The notes: generated from the sequence alone by a model not told the origin. Numbered from the stretch's first letter, positions 1 to 6,993 are shown. The stretch is DNA of 13,138 nt from an uncultured Acetatifactor sp. (GCA_904501885.1 CAJGCP010000041.1:1-13138); one strand, 5' to 3'. Numbers and translations: made by a program.

Positions 1-1
1 A

Positions 2-1180
2 AAGCATGCAGATGAAAACTCTCTGTGTTTATTCGACGAATTGGGTGCAGGCACGGACCCTACGGAGGGCGCGGCATTGGCCATTGCCATCCTGAATTTC
101 CTCCACGACAGGGGCATTCGTACCATGGCTACCACCCACTACAGCGAGTTAAAGATCTACGCTCTTTCCACCAACTTCGTGGAAAACGCCTGCTGTGAAT
201 TCAGTGTGGAAACCCTGCAGCCCACTTACCGGCTTTTAATCGGCATTCCCGGCAAGAGCAATGCCTTTGCCATTTCTTCCAAACTGGGACTTTCCGATGA
301 AATCATCGAGGCTGCCAAGGAACAAATCAGCAAGGAAGAACAATCCTTTGAGGATGTCATTGCAGATTTGGAAAATAGTCGCCTCACCATAGAGAGAGAA
401 CAACAGGAATTGGCCGAATACAAAGCCCGCATCAAGGAGCTCCAACAGCAGTTGCAGGCAAAGAACGAAAAAATAGAACAATCCAAAGATCGGATTTTGC
501 GGGAAGCCAACGAAAAGGCAAAAGAAATTTTGAAAGAAGCCAAGGAAGTGGCAGACGAAACCATTCGCGACTTTAATCAGCTTCACCCCGACACAGATAT
601 CAAGGCTTTAGAGGAAAAACGCAGGAAAGTGGGAGAAAAAATCAAAGAAAAGAACAATTCCCTGACACCCAAAACGAAGCCCGTAAACAACACACCTAAA
701 AACACCATCGACCCTAAAAAACTGAAAAAGGGAGATAGTGTGAAGATTCTATCCATGGGATTAAAAGGCATCGTCAGCACCCTGCCCGATGCCAAGGGTA
801 ACCTCTTTGTGCAGTGCGGTATTATGCGTACCCAGACCAATATCCGGGATTTGGTATTGGTAGAGGAAGCCACCATATCCGCGCCCGGATTAAAAACCGG
901 TGGCGCAGGAAAAATCAAAATGGGCAAGAGTTTATCCGTATCCACAGAAATCAATCTGTTGGGTCAAACAGTGGATGAAGCTTTGGCTGCTTTGGATAAA
1001 TACTTAGATGATGCTTATTTGGCACACCTGCCCAGTGTCCGTGTGGTGCACGGCAAGGGCACCGGTGCTCTGCGCAGTGCCGTACACAACCATCTCAAGC
1101 GGCTTCGCTATGTAAAAGAATATCGCCTGGGTGAGTACGGTGAAGGTGATGCCGGCGTTACCATTGTAACCTTCAAATAA
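2..1180 (+). CDS. mutS2: Endonuclease MutS2, C-terminal half (5' end outside window)
   Basis: This is the last 392 residues of a MutS2 family ATPase; full-length members have roughly 780-800 residues, so about half lies upstream. The reading frame is open from base 2, and the TTG at 41 is internal, not a start. Seen in order: the Walker B region LFDELGAGTDPTEG at the window edge, the ATTHYSELK switch histidine, a long charged coiled coil at about residues 105-220 of the visible part, a small beta-rich KOW-like segment (LKKGDSVKILSMGLKG), and a C-terminal Smr domain with the LLGQTVDEAL and HGKGTG motifs. Family knowledge: MutS2 acts on branched DNA to suppress recombination, or on collided ribosomes, and its Smr domain is a nuclease. 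The Smr domain is intact here. The gap to the response regulator is 37 bases with no terminator, so read-through is possible. Confidence 0.96.
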   Translation, partial: KHADENSLCLFDELGAGTDPTEGAALAIAILNFLHDRGIRTMATTHYSELKIYALSTNFVENACCEFSVETLQPTYRLLIGIPGKSNAFAISSKLGLSDEIIEAAKEQISKEEQSFEDVIADLENSRLTIEREQQELAEYKARIKELQQQLQAKNEKIEQSKDRILREANEKAKEILKEAKEVADETIRDFNQLHPDTDIKALEEKRRKVGEKIKEKNNSLTPKTKPVNNTPKNTIDPKKLKKGDSVKILSMGLKGIVSTLPDAKGNLFVQCGIMRTQTNIRDLVLVEEATISAPGLKTGGAGKIKMGKSLSVSTEINLLGQTVDEALAALDKYLDDAYLAHLPSVRVVHGKGTGALRSAVHNHLKRLRYVKEYRLGEYGEGDAGVTIVTFK

Positions 1181-1189
1181 TGTTTACCG

Positions 1190-1204
1190 GTAGGCTGTGC
1201 CTAC
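1190..1204 (+). repeat. Perfect inverted repeat abutting the response-regulator RBS
   Basis: GTAGGC-TGT-GCCTAC is a perfect 6-bp inverted repeat with a 3-base centre. It ends one base before the AAAGGAGG ribosome binding site at 1205-1212. No T-run follows, so it is not a terminator. It could be an mRNA hairpin influencing translation of the regulator, or a DNA operator. The function is unknown. Confidence 0.5.
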
Positions 1205-1217
1205 AAAGGAGGCTTTT

Positions 1218-1922
1218 ATGGCAATGAAACAAAAAGTGCTGATTGTAGACGACGACAACAATATTGCAGAACTGATTTCCCTGTATTTTACCAAGGAATG
1301 TTATGAAACCATGATTTTAAACGAGGGAGAATCCGTCCTTGACACCGTGGAAAGTTTTCAGCCCAATCTGATCTTGTTGGACATTATGCTGCCCGGTATG
1401 GACGGCTATCAGGTTTGCAGAGAAGTGCGTGCCAAGTACACAATTCCCATCATCATGCTTTCCGCCAAAGGAGAAGTGTTTGATAAGGTATTGGGACTGG
1501 AACTGGGTGCCGACGACTACATCGAGAAACCCTTTGATTCCAAAGAGTTGGTAGCACGGGCCAAGGCGGTGTTGCGCCGTTACAAAACCCCGGTAGCCAC
1601 CGACGATACCAAGAGTGATAAATGCGTGGAGTACCCGGATCTATCCATCAACCTGACCAACTATTCTGTGACCTATATGGGGCAACGGGTAGAGATGCCT
1701 CCCAAGGAACTGGAGCTTTTATATTTTCTGGCCTCCTCCCCGAATCATGTATTTACCAGAGAACAGCTACTGGATCAAATCTGGGGCTACGAATATATCG
1801 GCGACACCAGAACCGTTGATGTACATATCAAACGTCTCAGGGAAAAAATCAACGACCATGCAAAATGGGAAATTGCTACCATTTGGGGCATTGGTTATAA
1901 ATTTGAGGTACATAACTCATGA
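1218..1922 (+). CDS. OmpR/PhoB-family response regulator
   Basis: DNA-binding response regulator of 234 residues. The receiver domain covers about residues 5-120, with the acidic pocket at D11-D13, the phosphoacceptor D55 in LLDIMLPGMDGY, the switch serine S82 in MLSAKG and K104 in EKPF. The winged-helix domain covers about 135-231, with the recognition region around TRTVDVHIKRLREK and the closing WGIGYKF hairpin. I chose the ATG at 1218 because AAAGGAGG at 1205-1212 lies 5 bases upstream; a GTG at 1197 lies upstream of that site and is unlikely. The stop overlaps the kinase start as ATGA at 1919-1922, indicating translational coupling. The kinase should phosphorylate D55. The target genes cannot be read from the sequence; the neighbouring transport genes are candidates only by position. 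Confidence 0.95.
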   Translation: MAMKQKVLIVDDDNNIAELISLYFTKECYETMILNEGESVLDTVESFQPNLILLDIMLPGMDGYQVCREVRAKYTIPIIMLSAKGEVFDKVLGLELGADDYIEKPFDSKELVARAKAVLRRYKTPVATDDTKSDKCVEYPDLSINLTNYSVTYMGQRVEMPPKELELLYFLASSPNHVFTREQLLDQIWGYEYIGDTRTVDVHIKRLREKINDHAKWEIATIWGIGYKFEVHNS

Positions 1923-3346
1923 AAAAAACCCTTTATCTGAAGTTTCTTCTGGCATATGTGATTTTTGGTATCTTCAGCTTCGTCATCGTGTCCACTTTTG
2001 TGGAAAATCTAATTTATGGACACCTAACCAAAGAGAGTGCCTCCACATTATATGAAGAAGCTTCTCTGATTGCCGAAAATTACGCTTCCGAACTATATCA
2101 GAATGAAAATGATTTGGTGACGGTAAAAAAACAACTGGATACCCTTGCAGGTTATCTGAATTGCGCCGTCCGTATTATCAATCCTTCCGGAAGAATCATA
2201 CTGGATACGACGCTACCCTTAGATGTAGAAAGCGTCCTTCAGATAGACGGCTTCGATCCCACTTCCTTCGGGGATTCCTATTACACGGTCTCCACTTTTT
2301 TTCATGATTTCGAGACCCCGCACCTGAATGTTCTGGTACCCATTACCTCCCAGTTCAAAACCCACGGATATGTGGCATTGCACTATCAGACCGACCATAT
2401 CCAAAGGGCCTGCGATAGTATGATGAATATCGCCTTTATTATGTTAGGGATTCTGCTTCTGCTCTCCCTGATTATCCTAATCTTTTTTACGGAATTGGTA
2501 TATGTACCCCTGAAAAAAATTACTCGTGCTGCAGAACACTACGCGGACGGCAATATGCATTATGAATTTCAGGTGGAAACCGAGGATGAAATGGGCTATC
2601 TGGCCGCATGTATGAGATATATGGCGGGACAGATTTCCGGATTTGAAGACGACCAGAAAAAACTGGTGGCAAATATTTCCCACGACTTCCGCTCCCCCCT
2701 CACCTCCATTCGCGGTTATCTGGAAGCCATGCAGGACGGCACCATTCCTCCTGAAATGCACGAAAAATACTTGGGGATTGTATTAAACGAAACCGAACGT
2801 CTGACCAAGCTGACCAACAGTTTGCTAACCTTAAATAACTTAAATACCAAGGGAATGCTCTTGGATAGAACTGATTTTGACATTAATACAGTGATAAGAA
2901 ATACGGCATCCTCCTTTGAAGGAAGATGCCGCGAAAAAAATATCCATATTGAGCTGGTTCTCACTGGAGAGGAACTGTTGGTCAACGCCGACACGGAAAA
3001 GATCCAGCGCGTGCTCTATAACCTAACAGACAATGCCATTAAATTTAGCCATCCGGATTCTTCCATCAAGATTGAGACCTACATTAAGAAGAATCATCTC
3101 TTTGTCTCAGTGAAAGATGCCGGTATCGGTATCCCCAAGGACGACCTGAAAATGATTTGGAACCGGTTCTACAAATCCGACGTTTCCAGAGGAAAGGATA
3201 AAAAAGGCACCGGTCTTGGACTTTCCATCGTCAAGGAAATCATCAATTCCCATCAGGAAAATATCAATGTGGTCAGCACTGAAGGGGTAGGAACGGAATT
3301 TATCTTCTCCCTCCCTCTGAGTGAAGATATGGAAGAGGAAGACTAA
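1919..3346 (+). CDS. Membrane sensor histidine kinase (HAMP-HisKA-HATPase)
   Basis: Sensor kinase of 475 residues, partner of the preceding regulator. Visible layout: membrane segment at about 7-28; extracytoplasmic sensor region at about 30-165; second membrane segment at about 169-192; HAMP linker at about 193-245; HisKA dimerisation domain with phosphoacceptor H255 in ANISHDFRSPLTSIRGYLEA; and a HATPase domain with the N box NLTDNAIKFS (368-377), G1 box DAGIGI (400-405), F box near FYKSD and G2 box GTGLGLSIVK (430-439). All catalytic boxes look intact. The order and the 475-residue length fit the common firmicute two-component kinases that pair with OmpR-type regulators. The sensor region has no motif I recognise, so the stimulus is unknown. 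The stop codon overlaps the stop of the opposing S-component gene by 4 bases, with no terminator between them. Confidence 0.95.
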   Translation: MKKTLYLKFLLAYVIFGIFSFVIVSTFVENLIYGHLTKESASTLYEEASLIAENYASELYQNENDLVTVKKQLDTLAGYLNCAVRIINPSGRIILDTTLPLDVESVLQIDGFDPTSFGDSYYTVSTFFHDFETPHLNVLVPITSQFKTHGYVALHYQTDHIQRACDSMMNIAFIMLGILLLLSLIILIFFTELVYVPLKKITRAAEHYADGNMHYEFQVETEDEMGYLAACMRYMAGQISGFEDDQKKLVANISHDFRSPLTSIRGYLEAMQDGTIPPEMHEKYLGIVLNETERLTKLTNSLLTLNNLNTKGMLLDRTDFDINTVIRNTASSFEGRCREKNIHIELVLTGEELLVNADTEKIQRVLYNLTDNAIKFSHPDSSIKIETYIKKNHLFVSVKDAGIGIPKDDLKMIWNRFYKSDVSRGKDKKGTGLGLSIVKEIINSHQENINVVSTEGVGTEFIFSLPLSEDMEEED

Positions 3347-3891
3347 ACCTTCACCTTCTTCATCATAGTGCGGAGGGGTATAAAAAGTACCATCATCAGA
3401 ACAAAATTGCCGATGGCATGGGTGATATCCCAAGGGATGCCCGCCACCCACCAGGCAAAAGCGGTGCGGACACCTGTAACGATCCCACCATCCAATAGCC
3501 CCACAAAAAAATAAGGAATGGCGCACATTGCACCGAACAATAACCCAAATGTAGCGGAGGTCAAACTCCAAAACAGGAGGGTTTCTTTTTTTCTGTTGAG
3601 ATACGTAAATAGTGCCAACAACGGCCAAGCATACAAATACATAACCCACCATAAACCGAACCCGTATACACAGCCTTCTATCAGGATGAAAACAGGAATC
3701 ACAAATACCATTTTCCACCCAAAGAACAGGGTAAACAAAATCACCCAGAAACTAGTCAGCTCTATGTTTGGCAAGAAACTCATGGCCATTTTACACACTT
3801 CTATCACTGCTACCATCACGCCGATGAGTGCTATGTCACGGATGGAGAGTTGCATGCATTGTTTTTTCTTTTCTGCTTTTTTGTCATTCAT
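3343..3891 (-). CDS. ECF transporter S component, probably for cobalamin
   Basis: Integral membrane protein of 182 residues with about six hydrophobic segments after a short lysine-rich N-terminus. The opening SIRDIALIGVMVAVIEVCKM, followed by FLPNIELTSFWVILFTLFFG and a PVFILIEG loop, is the pattern of small-molecule-binding S components of energy-coupling factor transporters. S components bind the vitamin and work with a shared module of two ATPases and EcfT; none of these is in the window, implying a group II arrangement with the module elsewhere. The gene lies 12 bases after the DUF4430 gene and downstream of a cobalamin riboswitch, which suggests vitamin B12 or a corrinoid precursor as substrate. 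This is inferred from context. The start ATG has only a modest RBS (GTGGGTGA). The C-terminus overlaps the kinase gene on the other strand. Confidence 0.8.
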   Translation of the reverse strand: MNDKKAEKKKQCMQLSIRDIALIGVMVAVIEVCKMAMSFLPNIELTSFWVILFTLFFGWKMVFVIPVFILIEGCVYGFGLWWVMYLYAWPLLALFTYLNRKKETLLFWSLTSATFGLLFGAMCAIPYFFVGLLDGGIVTGVRTAFAWWVAGIPWDITHAIGNFVLMMVLFIPLRTMMKKVKV

Positions 3892-3903
3892 ATATCACCC
3901 ACG

Positions 3904-4341
3904 TTACTCTGTTGCACTATAAATCGTGTATATGATGGAAAAGGTATCCCCGTCCTCTACCGGTTGTGTGGAAATGCCATAGTTACAGTACTCCCCGTTG
4001 ACAAAAAAGCCCCAATAGGACTGATCCACGTTGTAGTCCGCCACTTCGCCATTTACCTCAGATACAGAAATTCCATAGGGCCCTTCTTCTCCCACATAGG
4101 TCAAACCATACTCTGCCGCCTCATCCATGGCCTGTTGCAGATATTCTGCGTCTGTCTGCAAGGGGTACTCGGTGCTTTCTCCCGGCTTATTCACCACCTC
4201 AATCACAATTGACTTACTTCCCTCTACCGGCTTTTCGCGGAATGTGTTGTAACAGAACGCAAATGCCACCATCAATGCTACAAACGCTACGACTCCCACA
4301 ATCCCTTTCCAACTAAGTTTTTTCTTGTTTCCTTCTGTCAT
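3904..4341 (-). CDS. Membrane-anchored DUF4430 (transcobalamin-like) protein
   Basis: Small extracytoplasmic protein of 145 residues. A lysine-rich N-terminus (residues 3-13) is followed by one hydrophobic segment at about 14-32. The segment ends AFAFC, which is not a good lipobox because phenylalanine precedes the cysteine, so it is probably a signal anchor. The rest is soluble and outside the membrane. Its C-terminal part, with QSYWGFFVNGEYCNYGIS and PVEDGDTFSIIYT, matches the DUF4430 pattern (an aromatic-rich FxVNG turn and a later DGD turn), which resembles the C-terminal domain of transcobalamin and intrinsic factor. It is first in a riboswitch-controlled operon with an S component, so I infer that it captures a corrinoid for uptake. 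The start at 4341 is set by AAAGGAGG 8 bases upstream. An in-frame ATG at 4431 lies inside the terminator hairpin and is rejected. Confidence 0.82.
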   Translation of the reverse strand: MTEGNKKKLSWKGIVGVVAFVALMVAFAFCYNTFREKPVEGSKSIVIEVVNKPGESTEYPLQTDAEYLQQAMDEAAEYGLTYVGEEGPYGISVSEVNGEVADYNVDQSYWGFFVNGEYCNYGISTQPVEDGDTFSIIYTIYSATE

Positions 4342-4413
4342 TTCTTTTTCCTCCTTTGAAAAATGTTCTCGGAGTTTTTGTTTTACCGGTTTTCGTTTAA
4401 AAAGATTTCCATA

Positions 4414-4442
4414 AAACAAAAACTCCTGCATAACACAGGAGT
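4414..4442 (-). terminator. Riboswitch expression-platform terminator
   Basis: Read on the minus strand, ACTCCTG-TGTTATG-CAGGAGT is a perfect 7-bp stem with a 7-base loop, followed by a T-rich tract (TTTTGTTT). It lies about 75 bases after the B12 aptamer and about 75 bases before the DUF4430 start. This is the expected place for a terminator that forms when cobalamin is bound. I did not find a convincing antiterminator strand by eye. Confidence 0.85.
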
Positions 4443-4515
4443 GGATGTACCAAATAAAAGCAATATGCCTTTCAATGTACTAACCAATTCCTCGTGGTCT
4501 TACAGTACACACCAT

Positions 4516-4697
4516 AGGCAGGTCTTCTGACTTGAGCATCTATGCTTTGTTTCGTCTTCCCGATTTCTCAGTGACTTGCGTTGCCCTAGGCAACGGAAAC
4601 AAAACTCCACTCTTACAGCGACGAGATCGTGTGGGAGTCTCACCCACTTCCCTTTTCACCAATCCGAATGCGTTGCAATCGATTGGCACCTATTGTG
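4516..4697 (-). promoter_or_regulatory. Cobalamin riboswitch (class-I AdoCbl aptamer)
   Basis: On the minus strand this contains, in order, GGTGCC (4685-4690), then GGGAAGTGGGTGAGACTCCC, then a CGCTGTAAGAG segment, a GGGAAGACG segment, and the B12-box end AAGTCAGAAGACCTGCC at about 4517-4533. These are the conserved blocks of the cobalamin aptamer in the usual order and spacing. A terminator at 4414-4442 and the DUF4430/ECF S genes lie downstream. Family knowledge predicts that adenosylcobalamin binding switches expression off, so uptake genes are made when B12 is scarce. Confidence 0.95.
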
Positions 4698-4712
4698 TTT
4701 GTATATATGCTA

Positions 4713-4741
4713 AGTGTAGCACAGACCTTAGCAAAAGACAA
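4713..4741 (-). promoter_or_regulatory. Likely promoter of the riboswitch operon
   Basis: On the minus strand, TTGTCT (4736-4741) and TACACT (4713-4718) are separated by exactly 17 bases, with a TG one base before the -10 box (extended -10). Transcription would start close to the 5' edge of the aptamer, as expected for a riboswitch leader. Each box matches 4 of 6 consensus bases, so this is a reasonable but not certain call. Confidence 0.6.
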
Positions 4742-4781
4742 GTCCATGCCGAATTGATGCTGTACTATACATTACCAACCC

Positions 4782-4810
4782 TTGACTTTTGCACATTGTG
4801 CAAATACAAT
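4782..4810 (+). promoter_or_regulatory. luxS-mtnN promoter
   Basis: TTGACT (4782-4787) and TACAAT (4805-4810) are separated by 17 bases and match the SigA consensus at 5 of 6 positions each. The start site should fall near 4817, giving a leader of about 30 bases before luxS. The spacer is entirely occupied by a palindrome, listed separately. Confidence 0.85.
4788..4804 (+). promoter_or_regulatory. Palindromic putative operator in the luxS promoter spacer
   Basis: TTTGCACATTGTGCAAA is a perfect palindrome of two 8-base arms around one central T. It exactly fills the space between the -35 and -10 boxes of the luxS promoter. A dimeric repressor bound here would block RNA polymerase. I do not recognise the motif as the site of a named regulator. 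Confidence 0.65.
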
Positions 4811-4847
4811 AAAACATAGCAATACGGACTAGAAAGGTACGCTTATC

Positions 4848-5327
4848 ATGGAAAAAATCGCAAGTTTTACTATAGACCATATTAAACTGCAACCCGGCGT
4901 TTACGTGTCCCGCAAGGACGCTGTGGGGCCGGAGGTAGTTACCACCTTTGACCTGCGCATGACCAGCCCCAATGAGGAGCCTGTGATGAACACTGCCGAG
5001 ATGCATACCATAGAGCATTTGGCTGCCACCTACCTACGCAACCATCCCACCTATAAAGATAAAACCATCTACTTTGGCCCCATGGGATGTCGCACCGGAT
5101 TTTATCTGTTACTGGCAGGCAACCACACATCAAAAGACATTCTTCCTCTGATGGTAGAAATGTATGAATTTATTCGTGATTTTGAGGGAGAGGTGCCTGG
5201 TGCCTCCGCGAAGGACTGTGGAAACTATCTGGATATGAATTTGCCAATGGCAAAGTATTTGGCGATGAAATATTTAGACGAAGTATTGTATGATATCAAA
5301 GAAGATCGATTGACTTATCCCGAATAA
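4848..5327 (+). CDS. luxS: S-ribosylhomocysteine lyase LuxS
   Basis: Cytoplasmic metalloenzyme of 159 residues, close to the family's usual length. It splits S-ribosylhomocysteine into homocysteine and DPD, the precursor of autoinducer AI-2. Key features are visible: the HTIEH motif with metal ligands H53 and H57 and the catalytic glutamate E56, the catalytic cysteine C81 in GPMGCRTGFY, and the third metal ligand C124 in AKDCGNY. The N-terminal FTIDHIKLQPGVYV stretch and the FDLRMT segment are also typical. The ATG at 4848 follows a GAAAGG site about 10 bases upstream. It is the first gene of a two-gene operon with mtnN, which supplies its substrate. The promoter spacer holds a palindrome that could control it. 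No residue expected for activity is missing. Confidence 0.98.
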   Translation: MEKIASFTIDHIKLQPGVYVSRKDAVGPEVVTTFDLRMTSPNEEPVMNTAEMHTIEHLAATYLRNHPTYKDKTIYFGPMGCRTGFYLLLAGNHTSKDILPLMVEMYEFIRDFEGEVPGASAKDCGNYLDMNLPMAKYLAMKYLDEVLYDIKEDRLTYPE

Positions 5328-5344
5328 AGGAGAACAAACAGATT

Positions 5345-6043
5345 ATGAGCAAAATTGGAATTATCGGCGCAATGGACTTGGAAGTAGACCAGCTGAAAGA
5401 AGAAATGACCGTGAAGAATATTACAAAGAAAGCCAATATGGACTTCTACGAAGGTACCTTAAATGGCGCAGAAGTAGTGATTGTACGCTGTGGCATCGGC
5501 AAAGTCAACGCCGCTCTGTGTGTACAGATTTTGGCAGATGTATTTGAGGTAACCCATGTGATCAACACAGGTATTGCGGGTTCTTTAAATGCCAAATTGG
5601 ACATCGGTGACATTCTGATTTCCAAGGATGCCGTACACCACGACTTCGACTTGCGCATATTCAATTACCGCTTAGGCGAAGTGCCTCAAATGGGCTTCCG
5701 CGAATTCCAGGCTGACGAGAGAATGAGTGAATTAGCATTGTCCTGCTGCCGCAAGGTAAATCCCGATATCAATGCAATCATTGGCCGTGTGGTCAGCGGT
5801 GACCAGTTCATTTCCAGCAAGGATGTGAAAAACCATCTAATTTCCGAATTTGCAGGAGACTGTACTGAAATGGAAGGTGCATCCATCGCCCACGGCGCTT
5901 ACTTAAACGGCTTGCCCTTTGTGATCATCCGTGCCATCTCTGACAAAGCAGACGACAGTGCAGAAATGGACTACCCTACCTTCGAGAAGGCGGCAGCAAA
6001 GCATTCTGCCGCTTTAGTAAGGGAAATGGTGGCACATCTGTAA
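5345..6043 (+). CDS. mtnN: 5'-methylthioadenosine/S-adenosylhomocysteine nucleosidase
   Basis: Enzyme of 232 residues, typical for the family. It hydrolyses methylthioadenosine and S-adenosylhomocysteine, releasing adenine; from SAH it makes S-ribosylhomocysteine, the LuxS substrate. The N-terminal IGIIGAMDLEV carries the catalytic-region glutamate E13, the GIAGSL and IGDILISKDAVHHDFD segments form the core, TEMEGAS holds the ribose-binding E177, and RAISDKAD holds the general acid D200. A slight deviation is MDLEV where many homologues have MEEEV; the key glutamate is kept. The luxS stop overlaps the RBS-like AAAGGAG and the gap is 17 bases, so the two are co-transcribed. A strong terminator follows at 6073-6098. 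Together the pair carries out the full SAH-to-homocysteine detoxification route. Confidence 0.97.
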   Translation: MSKIGIIGAMDLEVDQLKEEMTVKNITKKANMDFYEGTLNGAEVVIVRCGIGKVNAALCVQILADVFEVTHVINTGIAGSLNAKLDIGDILISKDAVHHDFDLRIFNYRLGEVPQMGFREFQADERMSELALSCCRKVNPDINAIIGRVVSGDQFISSKDVKNHLISEFAGDCTEMEGASIAHGAYLNGLPFVIIRAISDKADDSAEMDYPTFEKAAAKHSAALVREMVAHL

Positions 6044-6072
6044 TTGCTTACCTCAAATATATTTATATATGT

Positions 6073-6098
6073 AAAGAGCCCTTTGGGGCTCTTTTTTA
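6073..6098 (+). terminator. Intrinsic terminator of luxS-mtnN
   Basis: AAAGAGCCC (6073-6081) pairs with GGGCTCTTT (6086-6094) around a TTTG loop, and six T follow within and after the stem. It lies 30 bases after the mtnN stop. The minus-strand gene ends 5 bases further on, so the hairpin may also stop that transcript, though its T-run is weaker in that direction. Confidence 0.9.
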
Positions 6099-6102
6099 TC
6101 TG

Positions 6103-6993
6103 TCAGATATTTTCGGTACAGTCAAAATTACAAGTAGGTGTGCAATCCTGCTTTAAGTTTTCCTGACATCCGGGTACGCCCAAATCCAAGGGCCTAATTT
6201 CCAGATTTAGCAAATCGCCTGCAACAAACTTTAGGCAATCCGTATCCTCGGGTGTCACGATGCACCCCTTGGGAATCACGATTCTGCCTGCGTTTGCTAC
6301 CTTGTAACCTGCATAGTAGAGACTCTGAATGACCAAAGTAACGCCAATGGTAATGGTACTGTCTGTCTCGTCAAAGTTCAAAACCTTTGCCGCACCAACC
6401 AGGTTCAAACCCTGTCTCACCATATTGTCTGTGGATGCAAATCCGATGGCGTTAAGAGCCGGAGTAAATACACCGGCAACATTATTGTAGGCCACACCGT
6501 AGGGTGCAAACAATTCCAGCGTCACTGTAGTAGGATTGGTATCCTCATCATAGGTATCCTCTGTAGTATCCGAAGGAAGGTACAGTGCCGATACAAAAAT
6601 AGTATCAATCAAACGGCATGCCTCATCATAGAGATTGACCGCAAACTGTACGGTAAGGTTTGTCAACGTCACAGAATAACAATTAGGACGACCGGATATC
6701 TGTGTGATTTCAACACCTCCATCACCATAGGTGTAGGTGATATCAATGATCTGCGCCGTCGCGGTCGTTGCCGTGGGATACGCCGTAGGAATATCAATTC
6801 CTAAATCGAAGGTAGTACACAAATTGATACCTATCTCGTCATATATTACGGGAGCAAACAAACCCAGATAATCGGGAGAACCGCAAATGGGGGTCGTACA
6901 CACGTCAAAACACTGCTGACCATTCATTTGATTCACTGCATTGCTGATGATTCTGGTGCCACAGCCACATTTTCCTGCTTTACATCTTGCCAT
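6103..6993 (-). CDS. Cysteine-rich protein of unknown function, possibly spore surface
   Basis: Protein of 296 residues that I cannot assign to a family. It has 15 cysteines, clustered at the two ends: C4, C9, C11, C28, C32 and C37 at the N-terminus, and C276, C284, C288 and C292 near the C-terminus. The middle is rich in threonine, valine and isoleucine with alternating hydrophobics, so it is probably beta-rich. A low-complexity acidic/threonine stretch lies near residues 141-156. It has no signal peptide or membrane segment. Cysteine-capped, beta-rich proteins without export signals are common among spore coat and exosporium proteins, where they cross-link, so a spore-surface role is an inference and not established. 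The ATG at 6993 has GGAAAGG 8 bases upstream. It is transcribed divergently from the neighbouring unknown gene. Confidence 0.75.
   Translation of the reverse strand: MARCKAGKCGCGTRIISNAVNQMNGQQCFDVCTTPICGSPDYLGLFAPVIYDEIGINLCTTFDLGIDIPTAYPTATTATAQIIDITYTYGDGGVEITQISGRPNCYSVTLTNLTVQFAVNLYDEACRLIDTIFVSALYLPSDTTEDTYDEDTNPTTVTLELFAPYGVAYNNVAGVFTPALNAIGFASTDNMVRQGLNLVGAAKVLNFDETDSTITIGVTLVIQSLYYAGYKVANAGRIVIPKGCIVTPEDTDCLKFVAGDLLNLEIRPLDLGVPGCQENLKQDCTPTCNFDCTENI

Noticed and set aside
3107..3718. A 203-residue minus-strand frame across the end of the kinase and the S-component gene
   Set aside because: It overlaps two confident genes in another frame and its composition (many W, C, H and R residues) is not protein-like.
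4532..4819. A 95-residue plus-strand frame between the two divergent operons
   Set aside because: It lies on the reverse strand of the cobalamin aptamer; the RNA structure explains the sequence conservation there.
6103..6993. Phage structural protein or collagen-like spore protein
   Set aside because: There are no GXX collagen repeats and no phage genes nearby, and the cysteine-clustered ends do not fit a typical phage tail protein.
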